Position numbers and translations under genes: made by a program. This document shows, piece by piece, positions 44,335-52,067 of a stretch of DNA of 64,000 bases. The notes beneath the pieces are model-generated. The model was not told where the DNA came from, made no database searches, and saw only the letters and a list, made by a program, of their open reading frames with translations. The stretch is from Candidatus Poribacteria bacterium (GTDB taxonomy: Bacteria; Poribacteria; WGA-4E; WGA-3G). The stretch spans positions 80,801 through 144,800 of the forward strand of contig JAJDWA010000032.1 in NCBI GenBank assembly GCA_022825825.1. The letters run 5' to 3'. Numbering within the stretch: position 1 is the stretch's first letter; each line of letters starts with the position of its first letter.

Positions 44335-45465
44335 TCATTCCTTCCTAAGCACATAAACCTGAATATGTTCCCATTTCCGTTTTGACCGATGCGTTGCAAC
44401 GCGCCTTTTGAAAAGATTTTTGCAGACAAAACCCGACTCATCTATTATCCCCTCAAGGTTCGCGATTGCTTTGGGACCAGAGGCATCCGCATAGCCCAAT
44501 AGTAGCGTCCCATCAGGCTTTAAGTAGTTTTGCACCTGTTGAAAAAAACGTCTCAGTGTCTGCTGTTTTTCGTCATGGATTGCCAACTCCGCTCTGCTTC
44601 GTACACGCGCAACAACCCACGGTGCGTTGAAAATGATAATGTCGAATTGGAACGAGAACGGATCAAATAGGTCTCCGGGTGGCATAACATGCACATTGTC
44701 TGAATTTGACAATATCCGCTGAACGTTCAGTTTCGTTGTTGCAACCGCTTCAGGAAGAATATCAGACGCATATATTTCTGCTGCTTCTCCTAACACCCGC
44801 TGGGCAAGCAGTGTCAAGCACCCGCTTCCACAACCAATATCTGCAACTATAGGTTTGCTGGGCAAGTCTCCATTCTGCACATTTTGCAATGCTTCCTGAA
44901 AACATTCAATTGTTTCTTGGGAACGCGGCACGAGAACGTTTTCAGACGCAACGAGAGAAGCGTCTAAAGCGTGGATAGGATAAGCTTCTTGAAGGGCGTT
45001 TTGAATACGTTGAATAGTGACCACAGGCACAAGAAACGGGCAGTCTTCATTAACGTCTGGCTGTTCACCAATCAATTCTAATAAATAAGGTCCAACAGGA
45101 GCAGGTTCAACCTGTAAAACGCCTTCATTATCTGCCCAACACATCAACTTCAATAATGCCGCTTCTCGATCCTGTTTCGGACTGTTACGTTGGTAACGTG
45201 ATTTTCCCCTTTCTCCACGGTTGGTGTTTGGCGCGGATAATTCCTTTTTATGTCGCTGGATATAGTCCATTATGGTGGTAATTTGTTCCCAATCCCCTTC
45301 AACAACAGCAACACCGCCACGTTGAATATGTGTGAAGATACGCCCAAGATTTTTTAATTCTTGATGCGCAAACAACCTTACACTTCCACGTGCAAACACC
45401 GCATCGCGACATTCAGTAGGAACGTAGAGTTCACCGATTGGACTAACAGAATAGAATTTGTTCAT
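44335..45465 (-). CDS. SAM-dependent methyltransferase, HemK/PrmC-like
   Basis: A 376-residue class I methyltransferase. The SAM-binding motif VADIGCGSGCLTLLAQ and the following acidic SDILPEA place it in the HemK/RsmC-like group; the usual NPPY is FNAPW here, so the target may not be an amide nitrogen. An N-terminal non-catalytic region (1-160) precedes it. The open frame runs on to 45591, inside the neighbouring oxidoreductase gene; ATG 45465 begins 15 bases after that gene's stop and is preferred. No strong RBS is visible, so translation may be coupled. Confidence 0.75.
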   Translation of the reverse strand: MNKFYSVSPIGELYVPTECRDAVFARGSVRLFAHQELKNLGRIFTHIQRGGVAVVEGDWEQITTIMDYIQRHKKELSAPNTNRGERGKSRYQRNSPKQDREAALLKLMCWADNEGVLQVEPAPVGPYLLELIGEQPDVNEDCPFLVPVVTIQRIQNALQEAYPIHALDASLVASENVLVPRSQETIECFQEALQNVQNGDLPSKPIVADIGCGSGCLTLLAQRVLGEAAEIYASDILPEAVATTKLNVQRILSNSDNVHVMPPGDLFDPFSFQFDIIIFNAPWVVARVRSRAELAIHDEKQQTLRRFFQQVQNYLKPDGTLLLGYADASGPKAIANLEGIIDESGFVCKNLFKRRVATHRSKRKWEHIQVYVLRKE

Positions 45466-45479
45466 TTGAGCAACGTGGA

Positions 45480-46529
45480 TTAGCGAATTGTTACAACTTC
45501 CCCAGTCCGTACCGATTCTGCTTCCTTGTAGCAGAGTAGGAGCGCGTCTCTTGCCCCGATACCAGACAACGCTGTGGGTTCTTCTTCCCAATCAATAGCA
45601 TCAACAGCGTATTGAATCTCAGCAGTAAACGCATCAATTGGGTCAACTTCTCCTAAATCCACCTGTTCAACTGTGCCATCTTCTGTGAGGAGTGTCATCG
45701 GCATTGCCGTAGAAGGTTCACCAGCAAGGGTAGAGAAATCAAACAAAAGTGTAGCTTTTTCAAGAAAAATCTCAAATCCGTGCGAAAATGCCCTGCCTTT
45801 TTGTGAAATTGCCCCTGATGAACAACTCACAGTGAGTTCTTTATCGTTGTATATGTATTGCGTTGTCAAATAGTCTACGAAATTACCGCCTGCCAATTTA
45901 CCTTGTGAAAACACTGCATCGGGAACGCCACACAGCAGCTGAATAAAATGTGTATCGTGGATATGTAAGTCAATGCCAGGACCGCCGCTTTTTTCAATGT
46001 CGGCAATGTCTCGTGCCCCACTCGGTTTAGAGATGATCCGCTTAAAATGCGCGCCGAGAAGCTCACCGTATTCTCCGCTTTCAACAACTTTCTTCGCATA
46101 AGCATATTCAGCAAAGAAAGGCAGCACGTGTGCCACCATAAATTCTTTGTCTGTTTGTTCAGCGAGTTCAACAATTTCATTTGCGTCATCAATGTTGATA
46201 GAGATAGGTTTTTCAACGAGCGTGTGTTTTCCTGCTTGCAGAGATGCAATGCTAACGGATTTATGGAGATGTGTGGGCAAACATATATCAACGAGGTCAA
46301 TCTCTTCATCGGCGAGTAGTTCGTCAATATCGCTGTATTTTCGGATATTAGAGAGGTCCTCCATGCCGCCGCGCGGTCCAAAATTACCTTGAATACTTGT
46401 CCAATCACCGTCAAGTTTTTTGGGGTCACGCGTACAGATGGCGACCACCTCCGCACCTCTCCCACGCTGGATGCCGTAGTAGTGAATCATGCCCATAAAT
46501 CCGATGCCGACAATTCCGATTTTTATCAT
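45480..46529 (-). CDS. Gfo/Idh/MocA family oxidoreductase, 349 aa
   Basis: NAD(P)-dependent oxidoreductase with GIVGIGFMG (residues 5-13) and the motif LVEKPIS with an intact EKP lysine. DIVDICLPTHLHK and the conserved HIHDTHFIQLLCG (histidines of the substrate pocket) are typical. Length is normal. It lies directly upstream of the methyltransferase gene. Substrate unknown. Confidence 0.9.
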   Translation of the reverse strand: MIKIGIVGIGFMGMIHYYGIQRGRGAEVVAICTRDPKKLDGDWTSIQGNFGPRGGMEDLSNIRKYSDIDELLADEEIDLVDICLPTHLHKSVSIASLQAGKHTLVEKPISINIDDANEIVELAEQTDKEFMVAHVLPFFAEYAYAKKVVESGEYGELLGAHFKRIISKPSGARDIADIEKSGGPGIDLHIHDTHFIQLLCGVPDAVFSQGKLAGGNFVDYLTTQYIYNDKELTVSCSSGAISQKGRAFSHGFEIFLEKATLLFDFSTLAGEPSTAMPMTLLTEDGTVEQVDLGEVDPIDAFTAEIQYAVDAIDWEEEPTALSGIGARDALLLCYKEAESVRTGEVVTIR

Positions 46530-46615
46530 TTTTCTATCCTTATTTTACAGAAGAAGGCACAAGCATCTGATCTTACAAAGACACCTGTGCCGTTTAAAAT
46601 TATTGGAAGTTCGGG

Positions 46616-47404
46616 TTAATAGGCAATATTTCTTTGCTTGATATTGCCCCATGTTGTCGCGACTTTATTTTTCGGTGTCACAGCGAGAAGTTCTCCTCCC
46701 ATCGCCTGACTGATTTCACCTTCGTCAAGCGCGCGACTCCATATTGCCGCATCGTCAATCATACCGTTCTCGAACGTATAATTTGCTCGGTCTTTAGAAC
46801 AACCAATCCGTAGATCCTGGTCGTTAGTACCGGTAAATTTAAATGCTTGGGCATGTTCAAGCGCCAGCTCACCATCAACATAGACTTTCATCGCGTTACC
46901 ATCGTAGGTTCCAACGACATAGTGCCACGTTTTTGCCTTCAGTGAATGTGGTTTGTCCAATCTGGGACGTGCATTACCCGTACCTAAAAACATATTAATA
47001 TTCTTACCGCTACTGAAAGCACCGATACCGTAAGATGTGTGCTCACCTCCGTTATGGCAATTTTTGTCAAACCACTGTGCGTCATTATTCCATGCTTCCT
47101 GATATATCCAGGCTGCCATAGTAATCTCACCACTGATTTTCAGTTTTTCATCCGCAGGGACGTTCACACAGTCCGCACCTTCAGCAGTGATTTTGATCGC
47201 ATTACCATTTTTGCCTTTGACAATTTCAGTGTTTGCCACAATGTTTGCATCCAGCCCGTTGCCGGAACTATCACGAATCGTTTTACCGTCAACGTCGTCA
47301 AACGTGAAGTAGACGACAAGATCATCTTCAAGTGCTGCCATGAGAGTGCTGACTGTGATTAACATGAATATGGTTAAAAGTGAAAACATTATCGAGCGTA
47401 CCAT
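46616..47404 (-). CDS. Secreted LamG/concanavalin-A-like lectin domain protein
   Basis: A 262-residue exported protein: signal peptide (residues 6-23) ending near LMAALEDD, then one LamG-type jelly-roll domain (28-235) with VYFTFDDVDGKTIRDSSGNG and WHYVVGTYDGNAMKVYVDG, which are typical of the concanavalin-A-like fold, and a short tail TTWGNIKQRNIAY. Such proteins bind carbohydrate or mediate contact; many occur in Poribacteria-type genomes. It is single-domain and has no enzyme module. Confidence 0.88.
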   Translation of the reverse strand: MVRSIMFSLLTIFMLITVSTLMAALEDDLVVYFTFDDVDGKTIRDSSGNGLDANIVANTEIVKGKNGNAIKITAEGADCVNVPADEKLKISGEITMAAWIYQEAWNNDAQWFDKNCHNGGEHTSYGIGAFSSGKNINMFLGTGNARPRLDKPHSLKAKTWHYVVGTYDGNAMKVYVDGELALEHAQAFKFTGTNDQDLRIGCSKDRANYTFENGMIDDAAIWSRALDEGEISQAMGGELLAVTPKNKVATTWGNIKQRNIAY

Positions 47405-47755
47405 CAGAGTATTCCTCCTATTAAAGATTACAATGAAACTTTGGACTTCTTCCCGCGCTACAGTGGGAAGAAACTCGTAAAACTCAAGTTGCTACCTATT
47501 TTACAAACGCTCTTGTCCGAGGGGATTTGTAGCAGCTGACACCAGAATCAACGGAAAATCTTTGTTTTTTGAGTAAAAACAGTGTTTTTCTGCTCGAAAT
47601 CTTATCTGTAGCAACTTAGGTTAATATATCAAAAGAGTATCTAAATTGCAACTTTTTTATATGATTCTCTCATAAATTTATTCTGTTATGTTACAAAGGT
47701 AAAAGACGCAAGAACTGACAGCGAATTACACTTCCACAAGTCCCAAACACTGTCC
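47405..47755. other. Gene-less stretch with hairpin and inverted repeat
   Basis: No gene. A hairpin ttcttccc/gggaagaa lies at 47447-47472, upstream of the LamG gene, and a ten-base inverted repeat aagttgctac (47486-47495) and gtagcaactt (47608-47617) brackets about 112 bases; it could be a miniature element. Nothing else is evident. Confidence 0.5.
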
Positions 47756-48163
47756 TTATTTATGGTCTCTTTTGGGAAAAAATGACAAATTCGGAACCTG
47801 TTTACGAAGCCTTTCAATTGTTGCCATGTCTTGAATTGTATTTCCGTTGAGATTCAAACTCCCGAGTGTGCTTAAGCTTGTGAAAGGGGTAATGTTCTCT
47901 ATTTGATTATGTTTGAGGTATAAATGTGTTATCTCTGGCAAACCTGCAAGAGGACTTATATCACTAATTTGATTACTGTTAAGCCATAATTCTTGAAGAA
48001 GTGCCAAATCTGCAAGTGGAGTAACATTCCTTATTTCATTATATTGAAGTTCTAAATGTTTAAGCTGTTTTAAATTACTAATGGACGTAATGTCGCTGAC
48101 TTGATTATGTCCTAAGGTTAGCTTGTTAAGCAGCGTCAATTTAGCCAGAGGACCGAAAAATTT
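47756..48163 (-). pseudogene. Truncated leucine-rich-repeat (internalin-type) gene
   Basis: The frame encodes about five 22-residue LRRs of the internalin type (LKHLELQYNEIRNVTPLADL, LQELWLNSNQISDISPLAGL). It has no signal peptide, no cap and no ATG; the only start is a TTG within the first repeat, and a stop lies just upstream at 48164-48166. The neighbouring frame (DVIVYNRLVK...) stays open upstream and a one-base slip in the A5/T5 run at 48156-48165 would join it to this one. Likely the tail of a larger exported LRR protein that lost its front by frameshift or truncation. Confidence 0.6.
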
Positions 48164-48320
48164 TTACCAAACGATTATAGACAATAACATCTTCACAACG
48201 CTGATCTTCAGCCTCGATGTCCCCACTGCAGCAGTATACCTTGATCGGCACACAAATAACGGTTTCTGGGGAGACCCGTAAAGCGCTTATTTTAGAGCAC
48301 AGCACAAAACTGAATAAACA

Positions 48321-48348
48321 CGGTTCGGTTAGGAAACCGAACCTACCG
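48321..48348. repeat. REP-like hairpin, GGTTAGGAAACC family
   Basis: ggttcggttaggaaaccgaacctacc: arms ggttcggtt and aaccgaacc pair perfectly around agga. It sits just past the end of the last dnaN copy and the LRR fragment. Confidence 0.75.
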
Positions 48349-48352
48349 CTGC

Positions 48353-49459
48353 TTAGGATCTCAAACGTATATGCCCAATAAAGCATGTATGTCCATCATC
48401 ACCCACAGGTTTAACATTGAGGAAACCGGACTCTCCGCCTGAAAAATTAATTATTAGAGACTCCGCTTCAATATGTGAAAATATCTCTGTTAGCCTATGA
48501 GCATCCACACCGATCTGTACGCTTCCTGTGCCAGATTCAACCGCGAGTGTTTCATGCGCCTCACCAAGTTCAGGCGTCTCAGTTGAAATTCGAATCTGTT
48601 CGGTGTCTATCTCTAAACGGATCGCAAAACTTTTCGGATTTGAAAGTAAAGCTACCCTGCGAGTTGCACGTAAGACTGCTTCCTTTGATACAACCGCGTG
48701 CCCTTCTGAAGATTGTTGTGTGACCTTCTCATAGGGTCGATATTCACCTTCTATCAATCGTGTTGTTAAGGTAGCGTTGCCATCAGTAAGTAAAAGTTGA
48801 TTCTTGGCAATTGAAATCCTTACATCAGCGGAATTGGCGAATGTCCGTGCAATTTCCCTGACAGCCTTCAGCGGCACAATGATTCCACTAATATCTTCAG
48901 ATGTTTTGAGAGGTGGGCAATGTGCTAACGCAAGCGAATATCTATCAGTTCCGACCACTTCAGTTCTATCTTCAAGAAGGTTGAAGTAGAGTCCGTTGAG
49001 CTGGTATTGGAATTCTTCAGTTGATGCCGCAAAAGCGGTTTTGTGGATAACAGAGCATAACGTTTCGCCATCTATCGTTGTGCCTTCTCCATCAGCAGAT
49101 GGGAGTTGCGGGAAATCTTCATCCGAAATTCCAATCACTTTGTAAAGGCCATCTCCACAAGTGAGTTCAACACGGTCATTTGCGGTCGTAACCATGTTTA
49201 TCGGTTTATCTCCAGGTAGTTCTCGGACGATATCCGTCAATTTTTTGGCAGAGATCGTAATCGCTCCCTCTTCACTGATAGTGCCAGCAACTTTGATTTT
49301 AATGCCAACTTCCAAGTCTGTCGCTGCTAATTCAATATTCCCATCCTCAGCGCGAACAAGGACGTTTGAAAGTATAGGTAGAGTATTTCGTCCACTTGCT
49401 ACACCTTGCACTATCTGAAGTGAATCTAAGAGTTCGTCTTTTTCAAAGATAAGTTCCAT
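48353..49459 (-). CDS. dnaN: DNA polymerase III beta subunit (sliding clamp), copy 3 in transcription order
   Basis: A 368-residue clamp with the three beta-clamp domains (MELIFEKDELLDSLQIVQGVASGRNTLPIL ... read in two parts around VQGV; LTDIVRELPG; YRPYEKV; RVALLSNP). The C-terminus, which in functional clamps ends in MPMRL and lines the partner-binding pocket, reads CFIGHIRLRS here: R-L kept, M-P-M lost. Start ATG 49459 (GGAGGAA just upstream) is better than the open frame's 49486. Third gene of a leftward three-clamp operon. It may load on DNA yet bind partners differently. Confidence 0.9.
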   Translation of the reverse strand: MELIFEKDELLDSLQIVQGVASGRNTLPILSNVLVRAEDGNIELAATDLEVGIKIKVAGTISEEGAITISAKKLTDIVRELPGDKPINMVTTANDRVELTCGDGLYKVIGISDEDFPQLPSADGEGTTIDGETLCSVIHKTAFAASTEEFQYQLNGLYFNLLEDRTEVVGTDRYSLALAHCPPLKTSEDISGIIVPLKAVREIARTFANSADVRISIAKNQLLLTDGNATLTTRLIEGEYRPYEKVTQQSSEGHAVVSKEAVLRATRRVALLSNPKSFAIRLEIDTEQIRISTETPELGEAHETLAVESGTGSVQIGVDAHRLTEIFSHIEAESLIINFSGGESGFLNVKPVGDDGHTCFIGHIRLRS

Positions 49460-49489
49460 TCCAGTTCCTCCTATTTGTAGTATCAAGTA

Positions 49490-50596
49490 TTAATAATTAG
49501 ACCTGTGCAATGACATAATAATACATATATGTCCATCATCACCTACAGGTTTAACAACAAAGGGCGTAAACTCTCCAGAAAATTCTAAAACGAGAGATTC
49601 TGTCTCAATATGCGCGAATACATCAGCGATGACACGAGCATCTAAATTGACCTGTGTGCTTCCAGTACCTGATTGCACCGGGAGTGTTTCATACGCCTCT
49701 CCAAGTTCAGGTGTTTTCGCTGAAATCCGAATCTGTTCAGGGGCTATCTCTACAGAGATCGAGAAAAACTTTGGATCTGAAAGTAAAGCGACACGCCGCG
49801 TTGCATGTAAAATCAATTCCTTTGATACAACAGCGCGTCCTTTAGAAGATTCTGGAATGATTGCCTGATATTTTAGATAGTCTCCTTCTACTAACCGTGC
49901 CATCAAAGTAGCATTGTCATCACTAAAAAGGATTTGATTTTTTAAGAGTGAAATTTTGACTTCAGGGGAGTTTGCGAAGATTCGTTCAATCTCTTTGATA
50001 GCCTTTAGCGGGACAATAAACCCAGTAACATCCTCATAAGTTTTGAGAGGTTCAAAATGTGCAATCGCAAGCATTGGCACATCTGCAGCAACGACTTCAG
50101 TTTTATCTTCAAAAAGATTGAAATAGAGGCTGTTAACTAAGTAGCGCACCTCCTCTTTAGATGCCGCAAACGCTGTTTTGTGGATAACAGACCTTAAGGT
50201 TTCCCCGTCAATCTTTGTGCCTTCTCCATCAGCAGATGGGAGTTGTGGAAAATCTTCATCGGAAAGTCCTATAATCTTGTAAGCACCATTTCCACATGTG
50301 ATTTCAATACGGTCGTTTGTGGTCGTAACCATGTAAATCGTCTTATTTTCTGGTAATTCTCGGACGATATCCGTCAATTTTTTAGCAGGGACCGTGACTG
50401 ATCCCCCTTCTTTGATAGTGCCAACAACTTTGATTTTAATGCCAACTTCCAAATCGGTCACTGCACATTCGATGTTTCCATCCTCAGCGCGAATTAGAAC
50501 GTTTGAAAGAATAGGTAGGGTATTACGTCTACTTGCTATACCCTGAACAATTTGCAAGGCATATAAAAGTTCATCCTTTTCAAAAGCAAGCTCCAT
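49490..50596 (-). CDS. dnaN: DNA polymerase III beta subunit (sliding clamp), copy 2
   Basis: A 368-residue full-length clamp paralogue (MELAFEKDELLYALQIVQ, LTDIVRELPENKTIYMV, RVALLSDPKFFSISVE). It is the most diverged of the three inside the domains (for example VTDLEVG after IECA where the others have IELAATDLEVG). Its C-terminus reads CIIMSLHRSNY in place of CIIMPMRL, so Pro, the second Met and the Arg-Leu pair of the protein-docking pocket are altered. It lies 129 bases after copy 1 and 30 before copy 3. Confidence 0.9.
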   Translation of the reverse strand: MELAFEKDELLYALQIVQGIASRRNTLPILSNVLIRAEDGNIECAVTDLEVGIKIKVVGTIKEGGSVTVPAKKLTDIVRELPENKTIYMVTTTNDRIEITCGNGAYKIIGLSDEDFPQLPSADGEGTKIDGETLRSVIHKTAFAASKEEVRYLVNSLYFNLFEDKTEVVAADVPMLAIAHFEPLKTYEDVTGFIVPLKAIKEIERIFANSPEVKISLLKNQILFSDDNATLMARLVEGDYLKYQAIIPESSKGRAVVSKELILHATRRVALLSDPKFFSISVEIAPEQIRISAKTPELGEAYETLPVQSGTGSTQVNLDARVIADVFAHIETESLVLEFSGEFTPFVVKPVGDDGHICIIMSLHRSNY

Positions 50597-50725
50597 AGTA
50601 ATAATTCCTACTTATTGCAAATCCATAATTCTTGACCATTGACAGCGCGCTTACCAGCAGATGTCTATTGTTTTATTTACTGTATTTGAGATGCGTTTTG
50701 TGATCTCATAACCTGCAAATATAAC

Positions 50726-51847
50726 TTAGGATTCTGACGGCGAAGATGTATCTAAACGCATCGGCATGATGATGCAGATATGTCCATCATCACCTACAGG
50801 TTTAACGGAGACCTGACTCGCCTCTCCAGAAAACTCAAGTATTAGGGATTCTGTCTCAATGTGTGTCAATATCTCTGTGAGAACGCGTGCATCAAAACCT
50901 ATCCGGACGCTACCTGTCCCAGACTCCACCGCGATCGTTTCATACGCCTCACCAAGTTCAGGTGTCTGAGCAGAAATTCGAATCTGTTCAGGGTCAATCT
51001 CTAAACATATTGAAAAATTCTTTGGGTCTGACAACAAAGCGACCCGTCTTGTAGCACGCAAAAAAGCCTCTTTTGGGACAACTGACCGTCCCTCAGGAGA
51101 TTCCGGAATGATAGACTGATAAGGTGGATAATCACCTTCTACCAATCGCGTTGTCAGAGTGGCGTTCTCATTGGAAAAGAGAATTTGATTTTTGAGCAGT
51201 AAAATTTTTACATCAGCAGAATCGACAAAGGTTCGTTCAATCTCTCTGACAGCCTTCAGTGGCACGATGAATCCAGCCACATCTTCGGGCGTTTTGAGAG
51301 CAGCACAATGTGCCAACGCCAAATGTCTGATGGCATCGGTTGCGACTACTTCAGTCCGATCTTCAAGAAGGTTGAAATAGAGACCGTTCAGATAGTATCG
51401 GAATTCCTCTCTGGACGCAGCAAATTCTGTTTTGTTAATAATAGCACACAAAGTTTCTCCATCAATTGTTACACCTTCCCCTTCAGCAGATGGAAGTTCT
51501 GGAAAATCTTCATCGGAAAGTCCAATAATCTTGTAAATCCCGTCTCCGCAAGTGAGTTCAACACGGTCATTTGCAGTTGCAACTATATTAATCGTCTTAT
51601 CTGGTAATTCTCGCACGATATCAACGAATTTTTTAGCAGAGACTGTAGTTGCTCCCTCCTCCTTGATAGTGCCAACAACTTTGATCTTAATACCAACTTC
51701 CAAATCGGTAGCGGCTAATTCAATGTTTCCATCTTGTGCCCGAATTAAAACGTTTGAAAGAATCGGCAAGGTATTACGTCCGCTTGCCACCCCCTGAACC
51801 ATCTGAAGCGCATGTAAGAGTTCATCTTTTTCAAAAGCAAGTTCCAT
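50726..51847 (-). CDS. dnaN: DNA polymerase III beta subunit (sliding clamp), canonical copy 1
   Basis: A 373-residue clamp with all family features and the canonical C-terminal CIIMPMRL that forms the docking pocket for polymerase, loader and repair partners, followed by a short acidic extension (DTSSPSES). It is first in transcription order of three tandem clamp genes, has a good RBS (GGAGT) and is the best candidate for the housekeeping clamp. No dnaA, recF or gyrB lies next to it, so this is not the usual origin-proximal dnaA-dnaN-recF arrangement. Confidence 0.95.
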   Translation of the reverse strand: MELAFEKDELLHALQMVQGVASGRNTLPILSNVLIRAQDGNIELAATDLEVGIKIKVVGTIKEEGATTVSAKKFVDIVRELPDKTINIVATANDRVELTCGDGIYKIIGLSDEDFPELPSAEGEGVTIDGETLCAIINKTEFAASREEFRYYLNGLYFNLLEDRTEVVATDAIRHLALAHCAALKTPEDVAGFIVPLKAVREIERTFVDSADVKILLLKNQILFSNENATLTTRLVEGDYPPYQSIIPESPEGRSVVPKEAFLRATRRVALLSDPKNFSICLEIDPEQIRISAQTPELGEAYETIAVESGTGSVRIGFDARVLTEILTHIETESLILEFSGEASQVSVKPVGDDGHICIIMPMRLDTSSPSES

Positions 51848-52067
51848 TCCAAGTACTCCAATTTCTCACAATATTAGTAGTTAATAATAAGACTTACACA
51901 ATTTACCAGATTTTAATCCAGACCCTTCTCCGTATATGCTTGAAAAGCAGGTCCGCTGAATTTTGCGTAAGCCTGAATAAATTAAACAGCAAAACGTTGA
52001 AGTCAAGATTTTTAACGCATGTTAAACATGCCGATTTTTATTTAAAAGCATAAAGAAAACTAAAAAT

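Noticed and set aside
45466..45591. N-terminal extension of the methyltransferase
   Set aside because: It lies inside the upstream Gfo/Idh gene in another frame and has no family resemblance.
48141..48386. Separate 81-codon frame upstream of the LRR fragment as a gene
   Set aside because: It runs through a hairpin repeat and into the end of the dnaN copy; at most its last part belongs to the broken LRR gene.
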